A stretch of DNA of 64,000 nt from an uncultured Verrucomicrobiota bacterium (GCA_944389455.1 CALXMK010000014.1:1-64000), one strand, 5' to 3'; shown: positions 9,467-18,970, counted from the stretch's first letter. Program-made: numbers and translations. The notes: generated from the sequence alone by a model not told the origin.

Positions 9467-10006
9467 CTATTTTTTAAGTGGAATATCCGCGGTAATCGGT
9501 TGATCAAAAAGAACATCTATATTTAATTCTGAAAGGGAGTTTTCTCCAGTTTTAAGAGTGATATGAGTCGGCGTAATAGCAATGAGATAGAGATCCTCTA
9601 TAATCAGATTCCCTACGGACTTAAGTCCTGAGACGTCATCAACAGAGAGATAAATCAATTTGTCCCCGTGAGTAGAGGTAAAGAAACCTTTGTAATGAAG
9701 CTTATACTGTTTACTGACGGGAGGAGGAGGTTCTGGGGCTGGAGGCTCAGGAGGAGGCGGCGGCACAGGATAGTAGAATGGATTATTGGAAAGTATGGCA
9801 GGAGCAATAGAAGAATAGTAATTCTCATTAAAAAGCTCTTTTAATCCTTCAGGAGAAGGATTTTTGATTTTTCCTTTTAGAGAAGGAACCGGCAGTTCGG
9901 GCAGTGATTTGGGGAAAAGAGTTTGAAAAATCAAAACCATCAGAATCATGATCCAGATAAAAAGGAAGAAGGTATGAACGAAGCGGTTATCGTTAAAAAG
10001 ATTCAT
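9467..10006 (-). CDS. GspC/PilP-like inner-membrane connector
   Basis: This 179-residue protein is probably bitopic. A single membrane segment lies at about residues 11-30, followed by a periplasmic linker with a proline run (PVPPPPPEPPAPEPPPP, about 80-97). A small beta-rich domain follows (YKGFFTSTHGDKLIYLSVDD), resembling the HR/PilP domain that links the inner-membrane assembly to the secretin. Its start overlaps the stop of the upstream PilO-like gene by 4 bp, so the two are translationally coupled. Primary sequence similarity in this family is weak, and the call rests on topology, the proline linker and operon position. Confidence 0.65.
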   Translation of the reverse strand: MNLFNDNRFVHTFFLFIWIMILMVLIFQTLFPKSLPELPVPSLKGKIKNPSPEGLKELFNENYYSSIAPAILSNNPFYYPVPPPPPEPPAPEPPPPVSKQYKLHYKGFFTSTHGDKLIYLSVDDVSGLKSVGNLIIEDLYLIAITPTHITLKTGENSLSELNIDVLFDQPITADIPLKK

Positions 10007-11088
10007 TGGAGCCTCTCCTTTTGTTGTGGCATTAGGAAAAAAGAGTTAATAATGGCATTAAAGACGACATGATCAGGGTTATCAGGGGCAATATATATGA
10101 CAAATGGTCCCAGAAAAAGATTGTTTCTTTCAGAGGAAGATTCCTTTTGAAGAATAGAGACGGCGGTGTCTTCAGAGACTGCGGTATCTTCATTAGGAGC
10201 GGCTGTTTGAGAAACAGTAGGTTCCGAGAGAGATTGAGTATTGGTTAAAGGTTGTAAAGGACCGATAAAGTCTTGAGATGGAGAAAAAACAGTGGTTGTA
10301 TTGGAATCTGCTGCAGATGAATTTTCTTTGTTTTTAGGGAGTGCTCCGATGGCGTTCTTGAGGAAATTTACAACAGATTCCATGGTGCCTGTAAATTGGA
10401 CATGGATAGGGATTTGGATAAAGAGAGGGAGTTGATCGATTTGATTTGTCGAAGAGGCTGTTTTGATTGTCGTCTTTGCAGTGCGATTAGTTTGAGATAA
10501 TTTTTCTATTAAATTAGTGGAATAATGGTTTTCAATAGGGAAAATATCAAAAGCTGAGATGACCGCAGGAGAGGATTCTATCATGGCCTCAAGAGTTCTC
10601 TTACAGGCGTGGAGGGATATCCACAGCATTTGGGGTGACTCCATTCCATAATTGTATTCGGGAACATGAGAGAGAACTTCATCAGAGAGGGTAACATTAT
10701 GAACTTGGGCGTTTGTATTAAGACTTTCGCAGAGCTCTTTGCGTGAGAGAATATATTCAAAGGCTTGGAAAGGCCTCATATACTGATGGAGCGTATTTGA
10801 AGGCAGATGGAGTTTTTCAATCTGTTCCAAATAGGTAGAGCGGATTTGCTGGAGTTGAGGTTGAATTGCTTCGAGATTGAATTGAACGGTTTTGGCATCA
10901 AGTCCGATTTGGTAGCTGGAATTATTATTAAGGCTGACCAAGCGTTTGTAATTCATCATTACTTCTTCTTCCAAAGATTGGTTATATTTTGAAATTGGAA
11001 TATAGAGAACTGCAAACAACAGAGAGGTCAAGATACAAATTACAATCAAGACCCTTTGCAAAATTTGAAATGTTTGTTCTCTGATCAT
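10003..11088 (-). CDS. PilO/GspM-like assembly protein
   Basis: This 361-residue protein has one N-terminal membrane helix (about residues 12-32), then a coiled-coil-like periplasmic stretch, a folded region to about residue 250 and a low-complexity Ser/Thr/Asn-rich part (about 250-320). This is the architecture of PilO or GspM, which dimerise with PilN/GspL in the inner-membrane platform. It overlaps the PilM-PilN gene by 4 bp upstream and the GspC/PilP-like gene by 4 bp downstream. The assignment is by topology and gene order rather than by a diagnostic motif. An unusually long variable C-terminal part is notable. Confidence 0.65.
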   Translation of the reverse strand: MIREQTFQILQRVLIVICILTSLLFAVLYIPISKYNQSLEEEVMMNYKRLVSLNNNSSYQIGLDAKTVQFNLEAIQPQLQQIRSTYLEQIEKLHLPSNTLHQYMRPFQAFEYILSRKELCESLNTNAQVHNVTLSDEVLSHVPEYNYGMESPQMLWISLHACKRTLEAMIESSPAVISAFDIFPIENHYSTNLIEKLSQTNRTAKTTIKTASSTNQIDQLPLFIQIPIHVQFTGTMESVVNFLKNAIGALPKNKENSSAADSNTTTVFSPSQDFIGPLQPLTNTQSLSEPTVSQTAAPNEDTAVSEDTAVSILQKESSSERNNLFLGPFVIYIAPDNPDHVVFNAIINSFFLMPQQKERLQ

Positions 11089-13055
11089 TTGGCTGTTTCT
11101 GAATTGGAAGAAATTTTAACGACTGCTTTATTTGTTTGAGTTGTGAGAATATTAGTAGAAATTATAGAGCGTAGTGGGCTTAAAGCTTCGTCTGTAGTAA
11201 AGATAATTCCGCGATGAATTCCTCCAACAAGATATTTGGGATCGAAAAAATTGGTTTTAAAGTGACTTTCCAATAGAGTATCAGAGTAACTGATGAAGAA
11301 AAGATTGGTCAAGTTGGAGTGGAACGAACTAAAGAAATTTTCTTCCAAAGATTTTGGGTTGGAATTGGTTAGTTGGCAGAGCTCAGTGATATAGGTGTAT
11401 TTGCCCAAGGATATATCTTCTTCGTCGCCCATATCTGTAATTTCGTTGGTTTGAATATTAGGAGTAGGGTTTCCAAGATTATAAGTGTGTTTATCGGCCA
11501 GGAGCAGGAACCAGATTTGATTAGTATTGGTGTTGACTAAGGACTGCTGACTTTTAATGGTATTGAGTAGGTCTACGGTTCGTTTGTGCATTCGTAGGAT
11601 AGGAGAGTAATTCAGAATTTCCTGATCTCTAGTTTGATAAAGATTGATAATTTTGCGCGCGTTTTCGATGGTAGTTTGTTGTTCAATAATTTTTTCTCTT
11701 TTTTGAGAGATATGGATGAGAGTATTTACATTTGTGCACAAGAAGAAAAATAGAATCAGGGGTATAAGCAGGAGAGAGACTATCATGAATTTGAGCCGAG
11801 TTCTGCTTATTTGATTGGAACGAAGAATATTTTCAGGTGTTAAATTGCCGCTGTCAGGCATAATATTGAGCGTTTCCAAAGCTGCTCCGATGCAAGCTGC
11901 AAAACGCTCAGAGGGCATTTCTTCCGGAATTTTAATGTTGGTATGACGCGGCCAAGGAAGAAATTTGATACCGCTTTTTTCGCAGAGATAATCAATAAAA
12001 CCGGGAGTTAAAGAGGTTCCGCCGCAGAGATAGATCATGGTTTTAGATCGCATCTCAGTGTAAAAAGCATCCTCAGAGTATTCTATCCCGCGGATAGAGG
12101 CAGTGGCTCGTGCAAGCTCCATAAACCAATTGATAAGATCTTTGAGCCAGTGACGAACAGCTCCCTGGAAGATAGCGTTAACACGTTGTCCCGTAAGATA
12201 ATTATTTGTTTTTTTCAGTTCTTCTGCTTCCTCAAAACTGCAGCGGAGTGCTTTGCTAAGATGTTCTGTTAGATATTCTCCCCCAATGGGAAAGTTGGCT
12301 GCTAAAGTAAAGTTGCCATGATAGAGGATTAAGGCATGGGTGCTGATAGCCCCAATATCAACAATAACGACAGACTCTGGAAGATTGAAAAAATTCTCTT
12401 TGAGAAAACTCGAAGCCGTAGCATTGAGAGTAGGAAGAATATTGATAATAGGAGCGGGAGTTTTGATGAAACGACCTATTAATTCATTGATGCTCTGAAG
12501 TTTACAGAATGAGACAAAGTAAGGATTTGTAAAAATACTTTTAGAGGCCGGAGGGATAACTTTTTTATAGGCGATTTGGAAGCCCGAATTTTGCATACCT
12601 CCTGTTGCGACATTTTTAAAATAATCCCGAACTTCTTCAGGAAAAACTTCATCCACATCCTCAGGAAGATTAATTGTTTGAGAGTTGACTAGATTTTGGG
12701 GAATGGTGAGAACTAGCGGATATTCTCCAAGTTCAGAGATGATTTTAGTAAGTTGGTTGTCGACTTCTTCTGTGTTAAGCAGAGCCTCTTCCTTAAGATT
12801 AAGTACACCCCAGGAAAGTGTTTGAAGCAGATTTTTATTTTTCTGGAAGAGTGCGTATTTAATCTGGCTGGATCCAAGGTCAATACTGATGCATTTAGGT
12901 TTTTTAAAAGATGTAAAAACTTCCTCTATACCTTCTTTGATTAATTCAAAGAAGTAGAGAAAAGCTTTACTAAAGCCTTCTTTTCGAATTGTTGATAGTC
13001 CTTGTTTAATAGGAAGATTCATTCGAGAAGAAAGTATTTTGGGAATCGGGAGCAA
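11085..13055 (-). CDS. PilM-PilN fusion protein of a secretion/pilus platform
   Basis: This 656-residue protein joins two normally separate platform parts. Residues about 55-400 form an actin-fold PilM/FtsA-like domain, with phosphate-binding motifs at 57-66 (SIDLGSSQIK) and 231-236 (IVDIGA) and an adenosine motif at 343-349 (LCGGTSL). A membrane helix at about 421-443 follows, then a heptad-rich stretch and a periplasmic domain as in PilN. GspL has the same cytoplasm-membrane-periplasm layout, so the fusion is GspL-like in design. An internal ATG at 13022 would remove 11 residues and cut the overlap with the upstream secretin from 50 to 17 bp, and it may be the true start. The domain calls are strong; the exact system type is inferred. 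Confidence 0.82.
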   Translation of the reverse strand: MLPIPKILSSRMNLPIKQGLSTIRKEGFSKAFLYFFELIKEGIEEVFTSFKKPKCISIDLGSSQIKYALFQKNKNLLQTLSWGVLNLKEEALLNTEEVDNQLTKIISELGEYPLVLTIPQNLVNSQTINLPEDVDEVFPEEVRDYFKNVATGGMQNSGFQIAYKKVIPPASKSIFTNPYFVSFCKLQSINELIGRFIKTPAPIINILPTLNATASSFLKENFFNLPESVVIVDIGAISTHALILYHGNFTLAANFPIGGEYLTEHLSKALRCSFEEAEELKKTNNYLTGQRVNAIFQGAVRHWLKDLINWFMELARATASIRGIEYSEDAFYTEMRSKTMIYLCGGTSLTPGFIDYLCEKSGIKFLPWPRHTNIKIPEEMPSERFAACIGAALETLNIMPDSGNLTPENILRSNQISRTRLKFMIVSLLLIPLILFFFLCTNVNTLIHISQKREKIIEQQTTIENARKIINLYQTRDQEILNYSPILRMHKRTVDLLNTIKSQQSLVNTNTNQIWFLLLADKHTYNLGNPTPNIQTNEITDMGDEEDISLGKYTYITELCQLTNSNPKSLEENFFSSFHSNLTNLFFISYSDTLLESHFKTNFFDPKYLVGGIHRGIIFTTDEALSPLRSIISTNILTTQTNKAVVKISSNSETAK

Positions 13056-15042
13056 TAATAAATTCCCCAGTATCCGAAATAATGGTAGCGGTCACAAATA
13101 CAAGAAGGTATCTGGGTTTATCCAATTCACTCCTTTTTCTAAAGAGGTTGCCGATCAGGGGAATATTACTAAGAACAGGAACACTTTCGGAAAAGGATTC
13201 CTGTTTCCGTTCCATAACTCCGCCCAATGCGACGGTCTGACCGGATTTGACGGCAACACGAGTGCTGAATTTTTGGGTAGTATATTGAGGAAGTTTAATG
13301 GCAAAGGATTGAACCGGATTACCACTGCTGTCGTAATCCACAATACTGGAGAACTCGTTCATGACGACTTCCGAATTGACTTCCGGACTCAGAGCCAGAA
13401 GGATTGTTTGACCGTCACCTCCAATGCTGGCCATAACATTCAGTTTAATTCCGCTGGTAATATCTGTGGGCTCTCCGGTAGGGACAAGATTTGAGGTGGA
13501 ATAGTTATCAAGAATCTGCTGGCTGATCGTGTATTGCTTATAGTAGTATTGCACTTGTCCATCTTCGATTTTTGCTGGGAGGTTGTTGAGGACAGTAATA
13601 CGCGGAGAGCTTAAGGTTTGACTTTCACCACTTTGTTCGATTGCGTAGAGCGTAGCATTAAGATTATCGGTTCCAAAAACTTTTGTCCATGTCTTGGTTA
13701 ATCCCGCTCCTACACCATAAGAAGCTCCTAGACCAGTATAATCCACAGCTCCCTGTGCGGCACTTTGCGTAATAGTACTCCAATCCATGCCAAGCTGGAG
13801 AAAAGCAGCTTCTGTTACGGTAATAAAGCGCGCTTCAATATAAACTTGTTGGATGGGTTTATCAAAGGCTTCGATAATATCTTTAAGCTGATTAAGCTGT
13901 TGATAGGTGCCGCGTGCGATAATGAGATTGCGTTCACGGTCGATATAAAATTTAGAGCCTTCAAAAAACTGTGAAATAACAGCCTCAATAGAAGGAAGAA
14001 TCGGAGCGCCGTCTTGAACAAACTCATCTCGGGTTTCGGTTTGTTTTACTGTAGTAACTCCATTAGCAGTAGTGGTTTCAGTGTAGACTTGGGATGCTCC
14101 AAATTGAGCTGGTAGAATAAACCCATGCCTAAGCTTGAAACAACGAATTTCTTCCAAGTTTGTTATATTCGTTTTGGAGCCGTCGCTGATCCAGATAATA
14201 TCTGAGCCAATCTGAAAATTGATATTGAGATTTTGACCTACATAGCGCAGCAGCTGACCTAATTTCCAGTTTTGGACGTTCATGGTTATTTTCTGGTTCA
14301 TTGCTTCCAGTGACTGATCGGATATAAAGTTGATATTTTCTGTCCGACCAATGTCAAAAATAATGTCATGCAGTGAGACGTCGCTGACTTGGAGTGTAAT
14401 ATCCTTTTCCAGAATTAAATTTACCTCGTTTGTAAGACTATTCAGATCATAAAGTCTGGCTTCTGATTCAATTACTTTGCCAAAGGATTTTGGAATCAAC
14501 GGAGCGTTTTTAATATTTTCAATAGTTTCGCGCAGGTCAGCGGAGGACTGAAGCCCGTCTGTTTTTTCATTAGTAAGAAGTCCTACAACATCAGGATTTG
14601 TGCGAGTATCATGGTTGCTGATTTCTCGGATTTTATTTTCGAGTTCCGTTTCTCTTCGAGTGTTATTCTCTTGTTTAACCCAGGTATAGACTCGAAGAAC
14701 AAAGGGATCATAAGGTGCTGCGCTCAAAAGTTTAGATGCTTCTTCTTCAGCTTCTCTCCAGCGATTCCGCCGGGCCAGAGAAAGAATTTCATCAATTTCC
14801 TCTTCATAGTCTGGGGAGTCAATTTCAGAAACACGCCGTTTGCCGTAAGATTTAACGGATTGATTCTGATCTTGGGATAGGATAGGAGTTTGATCTGTAT
14901 TGCTGCGTTCAGGCCCGCTAGCGCATGAGCATAGGAAACTTATCAGGATTGTATATAAACCTGTCACCCAATTGATATATTTGTTTCTCATAGCTATTTT
15001 TTTGTAATAAGTTCCAAGGAAAACAACTCCTGCTATACGCAT
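13006..15042 (-). CDS. Secretin (GspD/PilQ family) outer-membrane channel
   Basis: This is the outer-membrane gate of the secretion or pilus machine and the first gene of the operon. The open frame is 678 residues. The more likely start is the ATG at 14991, because it gives a short signal peptide with a lipobox (L-C-S-C, Cys23 of the 661-residue form). After a charged helical region come N0/STN-like and secretin-N domains (about 200-420). The C-terminal secretin domain follows, with SPRITVLNN, VAVKSGQTVALGG and the signature VPVLSNIPLIGNLFR near the end. Neither candidate start has a clear Shine-Dalgarno sequence. The last bases overlap the PilM-PilN gene. Confidence 0.93.
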   Translation of the reverse strand: MRIAGVVFLGTYYKKIAMRNKYINWVTGLYTILISFLCSCASGPERSNTDQTPILSQDQNQSVKSYGKRRVSEIDSPDYEEEIDEILSLARRNRWREAEEEASKLLSAAPYDPFVLRVYTWVKQENNTRRETELENKIREISNHDTRTNPDVVGLLTNEKTDGLQSSADLRETIENIKNAPLIPKSFGKVIESEARLYDLNSLTNEVNLILEKDITLQVSDVSLHDIIFDIGRTENINFISDQSLEAMNQKITMNVQNWKLGQLLRYVGQNLNINFQIGSDIIWISDGSKTNITNLEEIRCFKLRHGFILPAQFGASQVYTETTTANGVTTVKQTETRDEFVQDGAPILPSIEAVISQFFEGSKFYIDRERNLIIARGTYQQLNQLKDIIEAFDKPIQQVYIEARFITVTEAAFLQLGMDWSTITQSAAQGAVDYTGLGASYGVGAGLTKTWTKVFGTDNLNATLYAIEQSGESQTLSSPRITVLNNLPAKIEDGQVQYYYKQYTISQQILDNYSTSNLVPTGEPTDITSGIKLNVMASIGGDGQTILLALSPEVNSEVVMNEFSSIVDYDSSGNPVQSFAIKLPQYTTQKFSTRVAVKSGQTVALGGVMERKQESFSESVPVLSNIPLIGNLFRKRSELDKPRYLLVFVTATIISDTGEFIIAPDSQNTFFSNESSY

Positions 15043-15257
15043 TTGAATTCTAACAAAAGTTCATGAAATAAAAAACAATTTTCTGTTTCTGATTCCTCTT
15101 GGCATAAATATTAAAAATATTGAGGAGAAATCGGTGAGATAAACTTTATTTTTGCACACATAATAGCTTGAGTATTTTATTTAAAGTTAGCACAATGGCG
15201 TAGGGTGTATTAGGGAATAGATATAAGCTATTAGCGGCAGTTCAGTCTTAAGTATAT

Positions 15258-16367
15258 ATGGAAGAAATAAAATTTGTTAATATAAATCGTTTTCATCAGT
15301 TGATTTGGCCTCAGCTTCATGAGGCTGCTGCTAGGGTTATCGATAGTGGAATTTATATCGGTGGTCCAGAGGTGAGATCTTTTGAAGAAGATATGGCTCG
15401 ATGGCTAGGAGTAGAAAAGGTTTGTGGAGCAGGCAGCGGAACTTCGGCTTTATACGCTATTCTCAAAGGGTTAGGGGTTGGTCCCGGAGATGAAGTCATT
15501 ACGACTGTTCATACAGCAATCGCGACAGCAGAAGCTATTTCGCAATGTGGTGCAGTACCCATTTTTTGCGATTTGGAACCCGGCTATTTTTTCTTGAGTA
15601 CGGAGGAAGTTGCCAAAAAGATCAATTCCAAAACAAAGGCACTTTTACCGGTGCATCTTTATGGTCAGCCAGTAGATATGGATGGAATGATGGAATTGGC
15701 TCATCAACATGGTTTGCCGTTAATAGAAGATTGTGCTCAGGCACAAGGGGCACGTTATCGGGGAAAATATGTAGGAACAATGGGAGATGCTGCAGAATTT
15801 AGTTTTTTCCCTTCCAAGAATTTGGGTGGATTTGGGGATGGTGGCGCTTTTACGGCTAAAGATCCGGCCAAATTTAATATAATGAAGATGTTCTCCAATC
15901 ATGGACGAAAGGAGAAATATACTCATGAATTTGAGGGAATCAATTCCCGGTTGGATGCAATTCAGGCGGCAATGCTGAAGGTTTGTTTGCCGCATTTGGA
16001 TGAGTGGAACAGTCAGCGCCGTCGGGTGGCTCAGTGGTATGGAGAAGCTTTAGGAAATATTAAAGAGGTTGTTGTTCCGCAAGTTTTACCGGGAACGGAG
16101 CCAATTTACCATGTATATGTAATATTGGTGCCGGATAGAGATGGGTTGCAAAAATTTTTGAAAGAGAAGAAAATAAGCACTGGAGTGCATTATCCTATGC
16201 CTCTGAGTTTGCAAAAAGCATATAGTCGGTATGGTTTGGGAGTTGGGAGTTTCCCTAGAGCCGAATATGCTTGTGCTCATATGCTTTCACTACCGATGGA
16301 TCCCTCTGTGACTAAGGAAGAAGTTGAGCGAGTGGCCATGGCGATAGAAGAATATATAAGAAAATAA
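15258..16367 (+). CDS. DegT/DnrJ/EryC1 family sugar aminotransferase
   Basis: This 369-residue PLP enzyme would transaminate a nucleotide-linked keto-sugar. The family's internal-aldimine lysine is K187 in FSFFPSKNLGGFGDGG. EDCAQA (Asp158) supplies the residue contacting the pyridine nitrogen, and GSGTSAL near residue 60 is the phosphate-side motif. The length fits the family. It begins an operon with a GT2 transferase, a TVP38-type membrane protein and a Gfo/Idh dehydrogenase. An aminotransferase with a Gfo/Idh dehydrogenase resembles the WbpE-WbpB pair, which makes 3-amino-3-deoxy uronic acid sugars for surface polysaccharide. That substrate is inferred, as other amino-sugars are possible. 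Confidence 0.9.
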   Translation: MEEIKFVNINRFHQLIWPQLHEAAARVIDSGIYIGGPEVRSFEEDMARWLGVEKVCGAGSGTSALYAILKGLGVGPGDEVITTVHTAIATAEAISQCGAVPIFCDLEPGYFFLSTEEVAKKINSKTKALLPVHLYGQPVDMDGMMELAHQHGLPLIEDCAQAQGARYRGKYVGTMGDAAEFSFFPSKNLGGFGDGGAFTAKDPAKFNIMKMFSNHGRKEKYTHEFEGINSRLDAIQAAMLKVCLPHLDEWNSQRRRVAQWYGEALGNIKEVVVPQVLPGTEPIYHVYVILVPDRDGLQKFLKEKKISTGVHYPMPLSLQKAYSRYGLGVGSFPRAEYACAHMLSLPMDPSVTKEEVERVAMAIEEYIRK

Positions 16368-16379
16368 GATTATTGTATT

Positions 16380-17105
16380 ATGACAGAAGACCCATTGGAT
16401 ATTTCAGTTGTGATTCCTGTGTATAATGAAGAGGAAAATATAGGGCCTCTTATGCAGGAACTGAATGATGTATTGACTCAAACGGGCAAATCCTTTGAGG
16501 TTATCTGCGTAAATGATGCCAGTACCGATGGAAGTCTGACTACGCTAAAGGAGTTGAAGGGGAGATATCCGTGGATGAGGATTATCAATCATTCGGTTAA
16601 TTCTGGAGAAAGCGCGGCTTGTGCCAGTGGAGTAGAGTATTCCCGTGGAGAAATCATCTTTATGATGGATGCAGATCAGCAAATGGATCCTGCGGATATA
16701 CCTGCTTTTTTGGAAGCACTTAAGCCGGGAATTGATGCTGTATGCGGAGTTCGCAAAAAGCGTCAAGACTCCAGAGTTCGGAGAATGTGTACTAAGATAG
16801 CCAACAGCTATCGTAATTGGATAACCGCGGACTGTACGACGGACGCCGGTTGTACTTATCGCGCAATTCGTCGTGAGGCTTTGCGGGAGATTATTGTTTT
16901 TAACGGAATGCATAGATTTCTTTCAACGATGCTTCGTTATCAGGGCTATAATGTTGTTGAGATACCTATTAATCACCGGCCAAGAACTCGTGGCGTATCT
17001 AAGTACGGAATTAATAATCGTCTTTGGAGAGGAATTAGGGATTGTTTTGCCATGAGATGGTATCGATGCAGAGTGATTAAAGGAAATAGATGCATAGAGG
17101 TCTAA
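16380..17105 (+). CDS. GT2-family glycosyltransferase (dolichyl-phosphate mannosyltransferase-like)
   Basis: This 241-residue GT-A glycosyltransferase probably transfers a sugar from a nucleotide donor to a lipid carrier or glycan. It opens with VVIPVYNEEENI and has VNDASTDGS near 44-52. The metal-binding D97-A-D99 lies in FMMDADQQMDP, and a late RGVSKYGINNRLWRG motif is typical of DPM1/GtrB-like enzymes. Many relatives carry two C-terminal membrane helices; this one stops before them and appears soluble or peripheral. It starts 12 bp after the aminotransferase and is probably co-transcribed. The acceptor is not determinable. Confidence 0.88.
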   Translation: MTEDPLDISVVIPVYNEEENIGPLMQELNDVLTQTGKSFEVICVNDASTDGSLTTLKELKGRYPWMRIINHSVNSGESAACASGVEYSRGEIIFMMDADQQMDPADIPAFLEALKPGIDAVCGVRKKRQDSRVRRMCTKIANSYRNWITADCTTDAGCTYRAIRREALREIIVFNGMHRFLSTMLRYQGYNVVEIPINHRPRTRGVSKYGINNRLWRGIRDCFAMRWYRCRVIKGNRCIEV

Positions 17106-17124
17106 AGAATCTTTTCCCCTGTAA

Positions 17125-17826
17125 GTGGAACAACGGAAAATAGAAAAGAAGGATCATAAAGAGAAGCGATTGCCAATTAAACGAACGCTGGCGGTTGTTT
17201 TAGCCTTGCTTCTATTGATTGGGATAGGATTACATGCCCCAATCCAGGAGTATTTGGGATCGGTTCATAATGTTTCACAGAAAGTAGCTGAGTACGGTTG
17301 GGGAGGGCATTTAATTTTTCTGCTTGGAGTAACAGTGCTTGTTCTGTGTGGAATGCCGCGATTGATTTTCTGCGTTATTGGAGGAATGACTTTTGGATGG
17401 TGGATGGGTTTAATCTATTCTGTCTCGGCGACTTTATTGGCGTATTATTTACAGTTTATTTTTGTTCGATGGGGAGGAAAATCTTTTGCTGAAAGATATT
17501 TAAAACGATTTCATAGGATTGGCCATTTTATTCGTCAGGAGGGATTAAGTACAGTTATGTTATTGAGGCAGGTGCCTCTGCCGGGAGTAGCCATTAATTT
17601 TGCTTTTGGACTATCTACTGTTCGTAAAAGAGATTACCTTTTAGGAACTTTGATTGGCCAGATCCCCGAAGCACTTCCATGTGCCCTTGTAGGAGCGGGT
17701 TTATTAGAGAACTCCGGATTGAAAATGACGGTGATGCTTCTGAGTGCATTGATTGCTTTTATCTTGTTGTGGGGAGGATTTAAACTTTTTTTGCATTATC
17801 AGCAAAAAAAGATAACTGAGATATGA
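17125..17826 (+). CDS. TVP38/TMEM64 (DedA-like) membrane protein
   Basis: This 233-residue inner-membrane protein has about five or six hydrophobic segments. The family signatures are a glycine-rich re-entrant region (GGMTFGWWMGLIYS) and, later, LIGQIPEALPCALVGAG. Family members are linked to lipid scrambling or transport. The apparent start is GTG at 17125 without a clear ribosome binding site, so the exact start is uncertain. It overlaps the following dehydrogenase start by 4 bp (ATGA), which implies translational coupling. A role in moving a lipid-linked sugar or envelope lipid would suit the operon, but that is inference. Confidence 0.83.
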   Translation: MEQRKIEKKDHKEKRLPIKRTLAVVLALLLLIGIGLHAPIQEYLGSVHNVSQKVAEYGWGGHLIFLLGVTVLVLCGMPRLIFCVIGGMTFGWWMGLIYSVSATLLAYYLQFIFVRWGGKSFAERYLKRFHRIGHFIRQEGLSTVMLLRQVPLPGVAINFAFGLSTVRKRDYLLGTLIGQIPEALPCALVGAGLLENSGLKMTVMLLSALIAFILLWGGFKLFLHYQQKKITEI

Positions 17827-18896
17827 GAAAAAATAAAATGAAGTTTGCTTTGGTTGGTTGCGGCCGGGTTTCGGAAAATCATCTCCAGGCTTTAACGTCT
17901 GGTAATATCCCTTCCGAATTGGTTGCAGTATGTGATTTGGATCCGGAGAAAGCCAAAAGTAAAGGAGAAAAATATGGATTACCCTGGTATGCCGATTATC
18001 ATAAGATGATGGTCGAACATCCTGAAATAGAGGTTGTTAATGTTGCAGTTCCAACGGGGTATCATGCCTCTGTAGTAATCGATTTAGCCCAGTATGGTAA
18101 ACATATTGTTACGGAAAAGCCAATGGCTCTGAGTGTGGCTGATTGTCAGAAGATGATTGATGCCTGTAAGAAGAATGGAGCAAGACTTTTTGTGGTAAAG
18201 CAAAATAGGTTTAATCCTGCCGTTGTGGCTACTCGTAAGGCATTGGAAGAGGGGAGATTTGGTAAAATGGTAATGGGAACTGTAAGAGTGCGCTGGCGTC
18301 GTTATCAGCAGTATTATGAACAGGATAACTGGCATGGTACCTGGCTTTTGGATGGAGGGGTAATGTCCCAGCAGGCAAGTCATCATTTGGATTTACTGCA
18401 ATGGTTTATGGGGCCTATCAAACAAATGTTCTGTAAAACGGCTACTCGATTGCTCAATATAGAGGTCGAAGATACTGCCTTGGCGACTTTTGAGTTTACA
18501 TCAGGAGCTTTAGGGGCTTTTGAAGCGACGGTAGCTACTCGTCCTAAAGATTTGGAGGGTTCTTTGAGTTTATTAGGTGAAAAAGGATCTGTCATTATTG
18601 GGGGACATGCGGTGAATAAAATTCTCTATTGGGAATTTGAGGATGAACGCCCGGAGGACTCGGAGATTAAAGAAAAATTTTCGCAGGATGTTCCCAATGT
18701 TTATGGGCGAGGACACACCCCATATTTGAATGATATTATTGAGGCTATTGCTAATGATCGTCCTGCCTTGATGGAAGCCGAGGAGGGTAAAAAGGATATT
18801 GAAATTTTGACTGCGCTCTATGAATCAGCGGCATGTGGCGGAAAGTGGGTGGTTCCTGGTTGTTCTACGGAACATTCCCGTCTGGGTAAGAAATAA
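17823..18896 (+). CDS. Gfo/Idh/MocA family NAD(P)-dependent sugar dehydrogenase
   Basis: This 357-residue protein has a Rossmann domain opening with ALVGCGRVSENH (glycine motif at residues 12-17). The conserved EKPMAL segment near residue 100 contains the catalytic-region Lys-Pro. The C-terminal substrate domain includes SHHLDLLQW. The nearest described function with a DegT aminotransferase neighbour is WbpB-type oxidation of UDP-GlcNAc uronate at C3, providing the keto-sugar for the aminotransferase. It has no signal peptide and so is cytoplasmic, unlike Tat-exported relatives. It is the last gene of the operon and a terminator follows at 18924. An alternative is another sugar or inositol dehydrogenase. 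Confidence 0.88.
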   Translation: MRKNKMKFALVGCGRVSENHLQALTSGNIPSELVAVCDLDPEKAKSKGEKYGLPWYADYHKMMVEHPEIEVVNVAVPTGYHASVVIDLAQYGKHIVTEKPMALSVADCQKMIDACKKNGARLFVVKQNRFNPAVVATRKALEEGRFGKMVMGTVRVRWRRYQQYYEQDNWHGTWLLDGGVMSQQASHHLDLLQWFMGPIKQMFCKTATRLLNIEVEDTALATFEFTSGALGAFEATVATRPKDLEGSLSLLGEKGSVIIGGHAVNKILYWEFEDERPEDSEIKEKFSQDVPNVYGRGHTPYLNDIIEAIANDRPALMEAEEGKKDIEILTALYESAACGGKWVVPGCSTEHSRLGKK

Positions 18897-18923
18897 TTTA
18901 AGCAGATCTAATTTTTTGAGAAT

Positions 18924-18959
18924 AAGGCGGAAGATAATTTTTTCCGCCTTTTGTTTTTT
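18924..18959 (+). terminator. Intrinsic terminator of the surface-sugar operon
   Basis: AAGGCGGAA (18924-18932) pairs with TTCCGCCTT (18942-18950) around a 9-nt loop, followed by a T-rich run to 18959. It begins 27 bp after the dehydrogenase stop. Confidence 0.85.
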
Positions 18960-18970
18960 CTAATATAGAA

